A DNA stretch of 64,000 nt from Stromatinia cepivora. Its lineage: Eukaryota > Ascomycota > Leotiomycetes > Helotiales > Sclerotiniaceae. Positions 45,905 through 57,060 of this stretch are shown here, piece by piece (position 1 is the first letter of the stretch; every line of letters starts with the position of its first letter). The stretch covers positions 558,001-622,000 of the forward strand of contig RCTD01000014.1 in the NCBI GenBank assembly GCA_014898415.1, read 5' to 3'. The position numbers and the translations under genes were made by a program. The notes beneath the pieces are model-generated. The model ran no database searches, was not told the origin of the DNA, and saw only the letters and a list, made by a program, of their open reading frames with translations.

Positions 45905-46947
45905 GTACCTACCCATCTACCATTACCCTAGGGAAGAAGATATCGGTAGTCTCCTAATCGATAATTCATAAATTTCATAAATCAATTATTAATAATTTAT
46001 TGATTAAAGTATTATAAAGTAATTATTTTTGCAATTGTAGTTCGTTTAAAATATATAACGAGATTTTTGAGATATTAGTGCGAATAGTTTCAAATTTGAT
46101 GACTAAGCTATAATTAAATCACGATTCAGTACGGAGGACGGCTCGAGAACTAATACGACTTTAGGATCCTACAGAGCAATGTCACTATTATAGCCTGTAA
46201 GTTTTATCTTTTAGTCTAAAATAAAACTAAACAATCTATAATAATTGGTATTCATTAGATTTGAATTTATTTTGATTTTTGATTCGATAAAATTACTGGT
46301 ATTTTTCGTCTATTCAAATACTAATTTATAATACTTTATCTGAATTGACTCGATTGATTCTCAATTATAATATACTATAGTATATATACTCTATAAGACT
46401 CTAAAGTCGTATTAGTTCTCGAGCCGTCCTCTGTATTTCATTCTGTTCTTTCCGAAATTTATTCTTTCCTCCTCTCCTCTTCTCTCTTTTTCCCTTTTTC
46501 TTCTTTATAAAAGTCTTATTATTATCAAAATTTAAAAATATATTATAATTATTTTATATATTGAAGAAAATAATAAAATAGAGAGAAAGAAACGAATAGA
46601 AAAAGAAAAGAAAAGAAAAGAAAACTTAATTAATTTACTTTTAAATTTATATTCATTTCATTCATTTTGATAAAATCGAAATAATTCACTTACTATTTAA
46701 TGGAAATCATAAATTAATTTACTATTTTAAAGAGTTGAAGAGTTGAAGAGTAGAAAAGTAGAAAAGTAGAAAAGTTGAAAAGTTGAAAACTCTTTCAACA
46801 CTACGATCTAAAAATGAATCTGATAGTGATTCGGAATAGTAGAATTTGTTATACGAGATTTCAAAGATATCGTTTCAACGTTGCACAGGCCAGGATATCA
46901 GTAGAATACCGATATCTTGCTTCCATAGGGTACCTACCCATCTACCA
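45905..46947. mobile_element. Candidate non-autonomous DNA transposon, about 1 kb
   Basis: The left inner end TACCCTAGGGAAGAAGATAT (from 45924) is the inverted match of the right end, which read in reverse is TACCCTATGGAAGCAAGATA (up to about 46933); both continue with CGGTA. An 18 bp direct repeat GTACCTACCCATCTACCA lies at 45905-45922 and again at 46930-46947, overlapping the right end. The interior is AT-rich and non-coding and carries the MITE at 46130-46435. The reading is a decayed TIR element; the direct repeat is too long for a usual target duplication. Confidence 0.5.
46130..46435. mobile_element. MITE with 35-bp terminal inverted repeats, TA-flanked
   Basis: The left end TACGGAGGACGGCTCGAGAA followed by CTAATACGACTTTA (46130-46163) is repeated inverted at 46402-46435 with one mismatch. 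The 306 bp unit is flanked by, or includes, TA at each end, as in Tc1/mariner-type insertions. The interior is AT-rich without a reading frame. Near-perfect ends suggest that it is younger than the surrounding element. Confidence 0.85.
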
Positions 46948-49086
46948 ATAGTCGATTATCAACATCAGATGGTCAATCACAACAGACAAATTGGCGGTCA
47001 ACTATCTTATTGAAGATTTTGTTGACACTATTGATCAGTAAAACCTTTATCTACGAGGTATATATCATCCCAACAACGTTTCAGCAAATAAAGCAATTTC
47101 TTACAATCACCATTTCACTATCCCGAAAAAGTGAAGTAAGAACCTATCTAGTATCTCAACAATAAAGAACAAGAATATAGAGGTAATTAATCGTATCTGC
47201 TTGACCTCGCTATACTAGGCTCTTCTCACATCACCCTGAAGCTAGAATGGGTGAAAGTATTGCCCAAGTATGCCTACCTTGTATTTACTGTTGAAGCGAA
47301 GAAGGCACTGTTTATTGATGTGTATTGAACACTGCACAAGCCGGATAAGCGAAGAACCATGGTGAAGGGGGCAGGTATGAAGGGGTTGATGGGTGCTACG
47401 ATGAAGGGGACTGTTTCTATGTTGGGGTTTATGTTTTTATTATGATGGAGGAGCTTATGAGAAGTGTTGTGAACAAAAGACTTTAGCAGGAGTGCAAATA
47501 CCTAGTATGGATCGAATCGCTCGAAAGTAGATTCCTAGACAAGGTGCCATGACTTCACAAATAGCTTGTCAAAGTAGCGTACAATTATTACTCCTGCTGA
47601 TATTCATTAACCCACTATAAAGCTGGAGAATCCAAAATGCAGCTTTTCATTTCCCCAAACCTCGCTTAGCACTTTTCCAGTCTGTCGAGTTACCATCGCC
47701 GTGACTTTCCATAATTAAAAGAAGGCTAGTCATAGCCGTCATTGCAGTGAACATTATAATTGTATTCTGCCCCCTGAAGATTTCCTACCATGACTGTACT
47801 GGGGTGAACGGTCGCCCACTTTCTTCGTTTCTCTTTCACTACCTTTTCATCAAGTCATCTCAACATTATTTGCTCTCCAACAAGCACCTTTCTTCCTCCT
47901 AAGTCTCTTCCTATACCATTTTATTCCCAATTGAATGACTTCTGAGTCCTTGATTTGCACGGTGCCGTTGTTGCAAACCCTCTGGGCGTCACTTTGACAG
48001 CCTCTAGCTGTCATCGTCGGACACACAGCACCCAAGTCGCAAATCTGTCCAATACATCCTTTGAACAACTGCTAGTCTCATGACAAGCTGCTCGACGCAA
48101 ATGACCAAAAATGTACGCCCCTCGCCAAGTAAGTCAACACAACCATGCATGCCAGTCACTCTTCACAGAACACTAATATATTTGCAGCCAGCAGAGCTTC
48201 AGTTCGCCGTTGCAGTCAACCTTGTCGAAATAATCATCGAAGCAAGATAGAACACCACTTAACAAATTTGTGATGAAGTGACATCAATGCATTTAAGTTA
48301 AGGGTACCCTTGCACATGATAACACACAAAAATCTCTGAGGGCATCCGAAGACGAAATATTTCTAATGTGGTAATTCTTATGCACTGGTTACCCCTTATT
48401 TCTTTACAGAAACAGAAGAGCGATCGAACGTTCCTTATAGATAGCCCTCATCTCAGAGAGCATCCCGAAAGCGGCTCTTCGAACGAATCCCCTCCATCCT
48501 CACGAACACATAGTATTCGCGAAAAGTAGAAACCTTTTCGCGACGGATATCATCAATGATGGGTATGTCAGGCTTCATAGGTTTGATGAATTGTGCTGAT
48601 GGATTTCAGAAGTACGTTCGTTGTCATTTGGGAACGTGAGGCGGGAAGTAGGACCACATGTGCCAGGAGCCATCACCAGCAAGTCTAAGTGCAATGTTCT
48701 AGCTTACTACGGAGTACCTCGACCGTGATAGTAGTGTATTTGAAGACATCAGGCGTCGATGGAAAGTTGAGGATAGGTCATCCGTGGATTCTCCAGGAGT
48801 CAGCTTGAATGAATGGGGTAGTAGTTCAAGGGTTTCTATGATTTGATCTGTCTCTCCTTTTTTTGGAAGTTTAGTAGAACAATTTGCGGGGTTTGAATGT
48901 GGTATATAATGGGTAGAGCTGAAGATAGCATGATCAACTTTCATGAATCGCTTGGTGCGTCGAAAATAGTACATGTGATACACTGCTTTTATCGGAAAAG
49001 CTAGCGTTCTAGCTCATTTTTGATGGATATAAACCCACAAAACCCATATACCTTCTCAAGAAAATCCTTACCTTGATAATATAGAG

Positions 49087-49325
49087 TTACCACAGTAACT
49101 ACTATCTATGATGATATATAATTTTGAGAGGCAGAAAGTTTTCATGAATGATAATTCTCTATGAGGATTTGAATTTATTCGAAATACCTCTCTTGAAAGT
49201 AGAATCTTGAGATAAAATAATGCAGTTACCACTTAAACTACTATCTATGATGATATATAATTTGAGAGGCAGAAAGTTTTCATGAATGATAATCCTTTAT
49301 AAGGATTTGAATTTATTCGAAGTAC
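49087..49325 (+). repeat. Tandem duplication, period 139 bp
   Basis: About 100 bp (ACTATCTATGATGATATATA ... GGATTTGAATTTATTCGAA) occurs at 49087-49187 and again at 49226-49325, with a few differences, 139 bp apart. Non-coding. Confidence 0.93.
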
Positions 49326-49576
49326 GGCTATCGAATACTCATACTTATACTTATACTTTTCTGTTTATGATATCTTCTATACCTTATTCCCCGGATGGAT
49401 TTCTCTTTGTTCTCTTTGAGCCCTTACTCTTTTGTACCTATTACCGAACTCGACAACAAAACAAACTCGAACAAATACCTAAGTACCTATCCAAGGGTGG
49501 AACAAATTACTGTTACAAGCATTGACGGTAAACACTCACTCTTGAGTCCTGAACATATAGTAAATCATATATATAA

Positions 49577-49650
49577 GGGGGTGGAAACGAAGGTGGAAAC
49601 GAAGGTGGAAACGAAGGTGGAAACCAAGGTGGAAACGAGGGTAGAAACTG
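49577..49650 (+). repeat. 12-bp minisatellite, 6 copies
   Basis: GGTGGAAACGAA repeated six times with minor changes. It is in frame within a 137-codon open frame (49395-49808), where it encodes (VETK)n. The frame has no recognised family and may be fortuitous. Confidence 0.93.
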
Positions 49651-50708
49651 TTAAGATAGAACTTTATAACGTTACGTTGAAAAAGCTCCGATCATTCTTT
49701 GCGGAGTACCAGTTGATATTATTCAGGAACGCGGGATTGAGGCTATTGATTGAATTTTCTAATTCTGTACATATTTCTCATTGCAATGAAACAACTTTAA
49801 TTAGCTAGGTATGTATAACAACATACATATATTTCGGCGAAGGGTGATGCACAAGATGTAAATGATTATCTATTTAAATTCTATCCCCATCTATCCCATT
49901 CATTACCATCTAACAAACTCTCCATCCTGCATCATGCATCATGCGAAACCCATCAAACTGCCCATCTGATGAATGACCAGATCTCCAGGCCAAAACCCCC
50001 TTGTAACGGTGAAATTGTTAAACCAATTGTTATGAAGATCTTGACCCAATCAATTCCTTAAATTAAGAAAGTTCCATTTTTATTCCCAGCAAAATATCCA
50101 TCATAATCCTTGATGGATTTGGTTTCACCATCATAATTGATCTAAAAAGGTCCAGACGTTATATGTTATTGACTGGCTTGTAAAATAAAAACCTTCCAAC
50201 CAACAAGAAGAAAGGAGTTGTGAATTTATTTTATTTTATATTGCTTCCCGTGAACTTTCTTTGTGTGTGAATATTATTACTATTTTATTCTCCTAACAAT
50301 TGCGCATTATCTGGTACATACCTCGAATAATGTTGTTTGTTCTAACCTCATCATACCTATTATACTTTTACCTTCGAGAGCGGTGACGATCTCTTCATAT
50401 TTTGATCAACACCAAGGACGAAACCACATCACAAACATCCACCTTCGAAAGAAAATCGAGGTGGCTGAACAGCCGAAATTTCAATCTCGAAAATCAGAGG
50501 CAGTACATTTTTCTCAAGATTACACTACTTGGGAGGAATTTGGGCTGTTTTTTTTAGCTGGAACTCTTCTTTCTACAACATTTACAAGGAACTACAGAAT
50601 CAAACAACTTTATATCAAGCTTCGAGCACAAGCTCTCTTCCACAATACTTACATCCCTTCAAACAATTCACAATCATCAAATCGCATAACCAAGGATTTA
50701 CAGTATAC

Positions 50709-52059
50709 ATGCCTGGAACAATCATGGCGGAAGTCCACCAACCGTCAATGGTACAGAGTCAACCACGAGCAATCCCTGGACAGGATACAGATTTGCAGAT
50801 ACAACCTCCAGCTTCCACAACACTTCCTCCCTCTACCGCAAATCGTATTCGAAATTCGCATCTCACTTTAGATACTTTTTCGCCCGTCAATCAGAATGGA
50901 AGTTTCGAGTTTGATCGTGTTTTAAAAAGTGGTTGTGTGCAAAAGCGAACGAGGAAAACAAAGGTATGATTTCGTTGACTGTATTTATATTTACATGTAC
51001 TCATATTTTTCGCAGGCATGGAAACCCATATTTCTTGTCCTCCGACCAAATTACCTTTCAATCTACAAAGACCAGAATGAAGATAAACTGCGCCATAAAA
51101 TCCATCTTTCAGACTTAACAGCCGTCGCCTTCCTTAAAGATCCCAAACAAAAACGGCGCAATGTATTCGGTCTCTTCACCCCATCTCGAAACTATCATCT
51201 GGAAGCTACCACTAAAGGTGACGCTGAACAATGGGTTAACCTCATCCGCAAAGAAGCGCGAATCGACGAAGAAGAAGAGGAGGAAATGTTACTCGCCAGT
51301 CCTTCCGGTAATATAACCAGTACATATCCTGGATTCGATCAAGCCATGGCCCACCAACGATTACAACGAAAAACCGAAGCCCAAATCCTACATGATGAAA
51401 GACTAGGAAGTAGTTCTCCGGAACCAACTGATCCTATAATGCCACGGGCGAATAATAAACAAAATATGTCTGCATTAGGGGGAGGCAGACGCCCATCAAA
51501 TACAATCGAATACTCCGGCAACGAACTAGTATCCGATGCCGAATTCTCAGATACAGATCTTGCGCGCCTACCTGGCACCTCGACCATTTCTCTAAACCTA
51601 CACAATCCTCCCAACAACCCAAGCTCCAACCAAGATCTCGAAGTAAAACCCCCTTCCTCCACCCTTCCCCTCGCACGCAATACATCCCAAATATCCCTCG
51701 CACAACATCCACTCCCCGACCAAGACCCTGAACGCGTAGTCTATCAAGGTTATCTCCTCCACTTACGCTCGAAAAACGGTATTCGCTCCTGGAAAAATCT
51801 TTGGGTAGTACTACGTCCTCGTTCTTTATCCTTCTACAAAAACGACTCTGAATATTCACCAGTCATGATTGTACCTATGGAAAACGTAATAAATGTTGTG
51901 GAAATTGATCCATTAAGCAGGACGAAACCATATTGTTTTCAGGTGATTAGTGAGGAAAGAAGTTTTAAGTTTTGTGCGGGCAGTGAAGGGGCACTGGTGA
52001 ATGTTTTAGGGGCGTGTAAGAGTTTGTTGGCGAGGAGAAAGGGGGCTGTGGGTGTGTAA
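50709..52059 (+). CDS. Dual pleckstrin-homology domain protein, Opy1-like
   Basis: Phosphoinositide-binding regulatory protein; in yeast, Opy1 has two PH domains and tunes PI(4,5)P2 synthesis through Mss4. Exons 50709-50963 and 51016-52059 (52 bp intron, GTATGA/GCAG) encode 432 residues. PH1 (about 72-175) runs from LKSGCVQKRTRK across the intron to WKPIFLVLRPNYLSIYKD and ends with AEQWVNLIRKEA. A Ser/Pro/Asn-rich linker with an EEEEEE run follows. PH2 (about 305-425) has VYQGYLLHLRSK, WKNLWVVLRPRSLSFYKND and the closing helix. The KxWKxxWxVLR pattern in each marks the PH beta1-beta3 strands. An upstream open extension of the same frame to 50529 is AT-rich leader-like sequence, so the ATG at 50709 is preferred. 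Confidence 0.88.
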
Positions 52060-52758
52060 AGTAATTGGGTTGAGATGGGATGAGGTTAATGGGGGATTCC
52101 CCATCTCTTCAAGCGGAATACAAGGTAGAGACGAGAGGAGAGGAGGAAGAATTCTAGTAGCCAGCGCTAGGAATTGTATATAAGCTGGCGGATATGAGTG
52201 TACGTGGTAGTGAAAGGAGGTAGCGAGTTTGACAGCGACTGCGAATGAAGGAATCATTTGTAAAGAAAGGAAGGCAGGGGACAATATAATAATGAATACG
52301 AAACGAACTTTATGATCAATGTAATTTAATCAATTCAATACTTATACCTATACCTATGCCTATATATGTACTGATCTATTTCCTTAGGTATCTGGTAGGT
52401 TGTTTTCTTTTGTGGGGGGGGGGTTGCTTTCTGCTGGGATGGAGCGGGATGGGGATTGTATAATGTGAAATAATGTGAAGTTGAGGGGAATAGAGCTGAG
52501 TTCACTTGATCGATAGAATGCAGTTTATAGAACTGAATTCAGTTAGAGTTTAATATATTTTAACACAGCAGTTTAATACAGCATCTTAACACGGTGAAAA
52601 AAAAAAGGGTCAAATGAAACGAAATGAAAAATGAGAGAATAGATGAAAATATAGAAGAGAAAAGAGAAAAGAGAAAACAAGGAAAAAAAAGGGGGGGGAG
52701 GATTAGTTAGAAGTTGGAGAGATTGGATTGGGTTGGGTTGGGTTGTATTAAATTGTGA

Positions 52759-52975
52759 TGAGAAGAAAAGGAGGGAAAGAGGAAGGAGAGAGAGAGAAGA
52801 AAGGGGGGAGAGAAAAGGGAGAGAGGAGGAAAAGAGGAAAAAAAGAGGGAAGAGAAAAAGAGAGAAAAAGAAAAAAGTAGATAAGATGGGTGGGGGAGAT
52901 GGGTAGGTAGATGTGGGAGAAGAGGGAAGAGAGAGGGAAGAGGGAAAGGAGAGGGATGAATGAGTGGGAAGAAGT
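52759..52975 (+). repeat. Long polypurine stretch
   Basis: More than 200 bp that are almost entirely A and G on the plus strand (GAGAAGAAAAGGAGGGAAAG-like), broken by a few T. Mirror-like (GGGA)/(GAGA) blocks could adopt triplex DNA. Frames across it are low-complexity artefacts. Confidence 0.8.
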
Positions 52976-53012
52976 TAAAGTAGAAATTGAAGTAGATATA
53001 AAGAAAAGACTG

Positions 53013-53119
53013 TATATCAAATATCAAATATCAAATATCAAATATCAAATATCAAATATCAAATATCAAATATCAAATATCAAATATCAAATATCAAATA
53101 TCAAATATCAAATATCAAA
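53013..53119 (+). repeat. Heptamer array TATCAAA, about 15 copies
   Basis: Perfect head-to-tail copies of the 7 bp unit over about 105 bp. Non-coding. Confidence 0.96.
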
Positions 53120-54138
53120 ATAAATAATGTTTAAAATAATAAATAATAAATTCAAATTCAAACTCAAACTCAAACTCAAACAGAATCAAAAAAAAAGATA
53201 TATTCAAAAAGAAAAGAAAAGAAAAAAGAAAAGAACATTATAAATTTCTCATCCTATATATTAGAATTGTTTTATATCATATTATATCATATCACATCAA
53301 ATATATAAACAGACGAAGAAACGAATAATCATTATCGATAATATATACATCTGCATCTCTATCTCTATCTCTATTTCCATTCCATCATTATCAATATACA
53401 GCCCAGTCAGTTAGTCAATATCTTGCCAGTTTTTCCTGTCAAACTTTCTGTAGACTGATGATGTAGAAGTAGAAGTAAACGTAATGATGAAGAAGTAGAT
53501 GCAGATGTAGAAATAGATGTGCGAGTCGAAGCCCCAACCCCAGTTGAGATCTAAGAGTGAACTTGCATATGCACATGCCCACTCATCCATTGAAAAGATC
53601 AATGTTCCTACGAGTATCATTTGCGCTGAGGCTTAAATTCGTGATGTATATTTGTATGTCTTCATTATGAATCTATCATGGAGTAGAGCCTTGCGATATA
53701 GTATCTCAAGATTTGGATTTCCCTTGCAATATACACTTCATACCTCCCTCCTGTCATCATTATACTCCGTGCAAATTTCGTTCCTATCGCTCGTGTCTCT
53801 CCGAACCATATGCTTTTTTTCTCATATTGAAAGGATCCAGTCCCAAGTATCATACTCCATACAAGTCCTGTTCACATCGTTCGTCTCTGTTGTATTCTAT
53901 CGCATACAGCAAAACCAAATTCCCTAATAGACATCCAAACCATTTTTGATGACGCAGTTGCGAATAAATCCAGTCGAGCCCGTCATAGCCAATAGTCGTT
54001 CTTTTTGTCAATATTATTCGCATCATTCGTATCGTAAAAGTCCAAATCAAATTACAATCCCTTTCGTATTAACCGGTTCAGTGGCATTGCTACTCCCAAC
54101 AACATCTTCATTCCGAAAGCACTTCTCCACGTCTTGCC

Positions 54139-55793
54139 TTAATATTGTGTAATCAAAACATCTGGAACATGTAAACCAACACCTTCCTCCATAACAGCAA
54201 CCCCATCCTGTACTTCCAACGGTTCCGCACCAAAAAAGTGGCCATCAGACTCGGATTCTTCCATTAAAGTTGGTGTAGTAGGAGTAGCTAATAGTGAGAC
54301 TTCAGATGGAGTTTGTGGAGGAAGAGGAATTAGCACTGCGTGATTTTGAAGGATATTTGAGCTCGTGGATTTGAATGGATTGGTATTATTGCTTGAATGG
54401 TAGGTAGGAGCCGACATTCCAGTATTAGGAAAAGGGTAAGCGCTAAATTCACTAGACGTTGAAGTGGTGTTGGAAGAAGAAGTTGGAAAAGGTCCGGGGG
54501 TGGAGGAAGGAGAGTTGGAGACGAAATCAGATCTGGGGAAAGGGGTAGGAGCTAGATGTGACGGGTTACAGGTGTGTGTTGGAGAAGGCGAAGAATTGTA
54601 CATTAAGTTGTTAAGGTTGGCAGTGGTATTTGATCGATGAGTTAGGATACCAAGACCAAGGTTCGCTGCTCGTTTTTGATATCGTAAGTTTCGGGATCGT
54701 GGTCGGTTTGGATTGGGTTCCTGAATTGGGTTAGTCTATGTCTACTGTAATAAATTGTGATAAATTTGAGGGGGAAAGAAGATCTTTATCAATACATACA
54801 ACAGGAACAGGATTTGGTCTTAATCCCAAATTTTTAACAATCTCAACTTTGCCTACAGGCCGAAATTTCTGTAAATTAAACCCAAATCCAGTGGTGGCAG
54901 TGCAAGGTAAGTCATCATTCACAATAGCATTGAGACTGAGAAAGCTACGATCGAGGAGGGTGGGCCGGCATGTGTGGCAACATTTGAACTGGCACTCCGT
55001 ACCTCTAGACGGCAACCATGGGCGTGGGTTTGTAACTCTCATATTTGGGACTGTTTGAGAGGTGCTGAGCGATGGGCGGGAGAAAGGATTGAACAAAAAA
55101 CGGGGAATGTTGGTGGAAGAGCTTGATGATGTGAGTTCAGGCTCCTCGGAATCGGCAAGTACGTCGAGAAGCTGATTGCGATGTCAGAAAGGGTATTAAA
55201 CAAATTGGAGGATTATTACTCACATGACCGCGTTGTCTGAGGATAGTTTGAATTTGTGCAGGTGTATAGGTTTTGAGATCTTTGCTACTGATTTCATCCA
55301 AGAAACTCAGTCTCGATTTACGTGCCTCTGGTCCACGAGGTCTGAGCGCAGTAGGTCTTGGGAAAATATCACAGAGATCGTCGAGTTTCTCTTGACTCTT
55401 TATCAATGTTAATAAATAAGGTTATGCGGAGATTGTAATGTCTTGATGAAAACTTACAGCGTGTCCATGATCCATATCATCCTCTAACATAAGTTCACGA
55501 TCTTGAGTACATCTCCAAACCCATCCAAATGAACCTTCTCGAAAACAAATCCCACATCGAAACTCTCTGGTAAAGAGTCGCGTAGTAGTCAAGTGTGTGC
55601 ATTGTACATTTCTTGTAACATGCGCGGCGCGTCTAGTAGTTTCTGCCAAAGCAGGTAAAGAATTTCGATTTGTAGTGATAGGCATTGCAGTCGTCATTGA
55701 AGAAATAATGCTGGCCGTTGATGCCGACGTACGTCTTACTGGTAGTTTTGAGGATCGTGTTGTAGTATTAGTTGTCGGTTTGGTTGTCGCCAT
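54139..55793 (-). CDS. Hypothetical fungal protein with Cys clusters, 487 aa
   Basis: Minus-strand exons 55793-55458, 55397-55224, 55171-54800 and 54720-54139, joined in phase 0 across introns of 60, 52 and 79 bp. I do not recognise the family. The N terminus is Thr/Ser/Arg-rich (about 1-55). A central region carries paired cysteines and histidines: VQCTHL, FRCGICFREG and VWRCTQD at about 65-100, then FKCCHTCRPTLLDRSF and DDLPC in exon 3, which could bind zinc. The C-terminal third is Ser/Thr/Pro/Asn-rich and looks disordered. No signal peptide or membrane helix. The start at 55793 is the first ATG in the frame; earlier sequence in the frame has no ATG. The acceptor of intron 1 is AAAG, less usual but with a TTAAC branch nearby. 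A role in zinc-dependent regulation is only a guess. Confidence 0.72.
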
Positions 55794-56130
55794 GATTATG
55801 TTGGGGAGGATCAAGACATCTAAACAAACACTTGAAATGTTTGGAATTTTGAATGAGGAACAATTCACTACCAGACTTTGGAGATGTTTGGTAAATAAAT
55901 TATTCGATTGGATGAATTTCTTAAGGTGCGTATAAAAAGACCAAAATAAAGGTGGGTTGAGTGAATATAGGTTGCGAAATTATTTCTTGTTTATGAGTTG
56001 TTTCGTGTCAAATTGAGACGAATCTTGACTCGCTTCACAAATAGAAATTATATTCGCCAGAGATTTAATAACCAATTGGCAACAGGTAGGCAAGATACAA
56101 AAATAAGAGTGAAAAGTAGAAAGTGAGAGG

Positions 56131-56219
56131 TGAAGAGTGAAGAGTGAAGAGTGAAGAGTGAAGAGTGAAGAGTGAAGAGTGAAGAGTGAAGAGTGAAGAG
56201 TGAAGAGTGAAGAGTGAAG
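56131..56219 (+). repeat. Heptamer array GAAGAGT, about 12 copies
   Basis: Near-perfect 7 bp tandem units over about 88 bp. Non-coding. Confidence 0.95.
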
Positions 56220-56655
56220 TACGGCTTTCAAGATGTATGGACTTATCTTACTATGTGAGTTGACTTGACATGAAACCAGTCGTGCCATTAAATTAAAAAT
56301 GCTCTTTTCGTTCGCCCTTTGAGTTCGAAAAGGGAAACTGCAGCATTCAAATATACCATTTTTGGTCTTCTCCGCACCAACCACCAACAAATGTGTAACT
56401 CACAATCGCTCCTACCTTTCTAGTGAGAGGTTCAAGAAGAAGTCAAATTGGCCTGATCAGAACATCCAACATCAATCAAATTGAAAGGTGGTCTCATCCC
56501 ATCTGAGAAAAGAGTAGGTACCTAGGAAAGGAACCAAATTTTCGGTATTTCTAGCCGGCTTCCTTCCCTTCTCCTCGCTCAACTTCAATTGATACTTGCG
56601 TTCACCCTGACGAAGCTCAAAATTCATCATATATACTCCTGATATAAAAACTTGA

Positions 56656-57060
56656 CGCGCTTATTGAAAGGGGCAGTCTGACGAAGTTTCTCAGAACTGC
56701 TTTTTTGAATGAATGGAATTGAGGTGGGGATTGAATGCGCGTATTTGAGTAACTCTCCCGAAGACTTCTTTCAATGTACAAACAAGTTTGAAGCAAATGT
56801 TGGAAGAAGCAACTTGATGAATGTTTCTTGGCTGCTTTGATTTCTTCCACAGCTTCGAAGTGAGTATTGTATTCAGAGACGTATTTGAGCAATTCTTCTC
56901 GAGACCTCCTTCAACGTACAAGTTTGAAGCGATTATTGAAATGACCAGTTCGAAGAAAGTTTCTCGGGGCTGCTGTGAATTTATAATTTTGAGATAAACA
57001 TGCAAGAGGCGTATTGAAAAAATTCTCTGAAGTCACAGATTTTGAAGCAAATGGTTGAGT
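56656..57060. repeat. Decayed tandem repeat of about 130-140 bp units
   Basis: Recurring blocks: GCGTATTTGAG... (56740), ACGTATTTGAGCAATTCTTC (56880) and GGCGTATTGAAAAAATTCTC (57010). Similar AAGTTTGAAGC and AGTTTCTC(A/G)G(A/G)(A/G)CTGCT blocks lie between. Spacing is 140 then 130 bp. Three to four diverged copies; origin unknown. Confidence 0.7.

Larger units (their letters stand above)
46948..50708. other. Long intergenic region
   Basis: About 3.8 kb without a gene I can defend. It has simple repeats (described separately), short frames at 47850-48068 (minus; a few Cys, stop just upstream), 48699-48983 (minus) and 49395-49808 (plus, containing the 12-mer repeat). The last 450 bp are an open, AT-rich leader of the PH-domain gene. 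Confidence 0.45.
52060..54138. other. Long intergenic region with low-complexity DNA
   Basis: Holds the 3' UTR of the PH gene, a G-run and poly-A stretches, a long purine-rich strand, a heptamer array and short CAAACT repeats. Open frames at 53650-54150 have no family features. No gene called. Confidence 0.45.

Noticed and set aside
47850..48068. Small Cys-containing minus-strand frame that could suggest a secreted effector
   Set aside because: No ATG before the conserved-looking part, an in-frame stop directly upstream, and no signal peptide.
48112..48250. Possible two-exon mini-gene on the plus strand (MYAPRQ... with a GTAAGT/GCAG intron)
   Set aside because: The product would be 26 residues without any feature. 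The splice signals look good but could be chance or part of a non-coding transcript.
52707..53027. Minus-strand Pro/Ser/Leu/Phe-rich frames of about 100 codons
   Set aside because: Artefact of a polypurine stretch; no stop codons can occur in such sequence and there is no family match.
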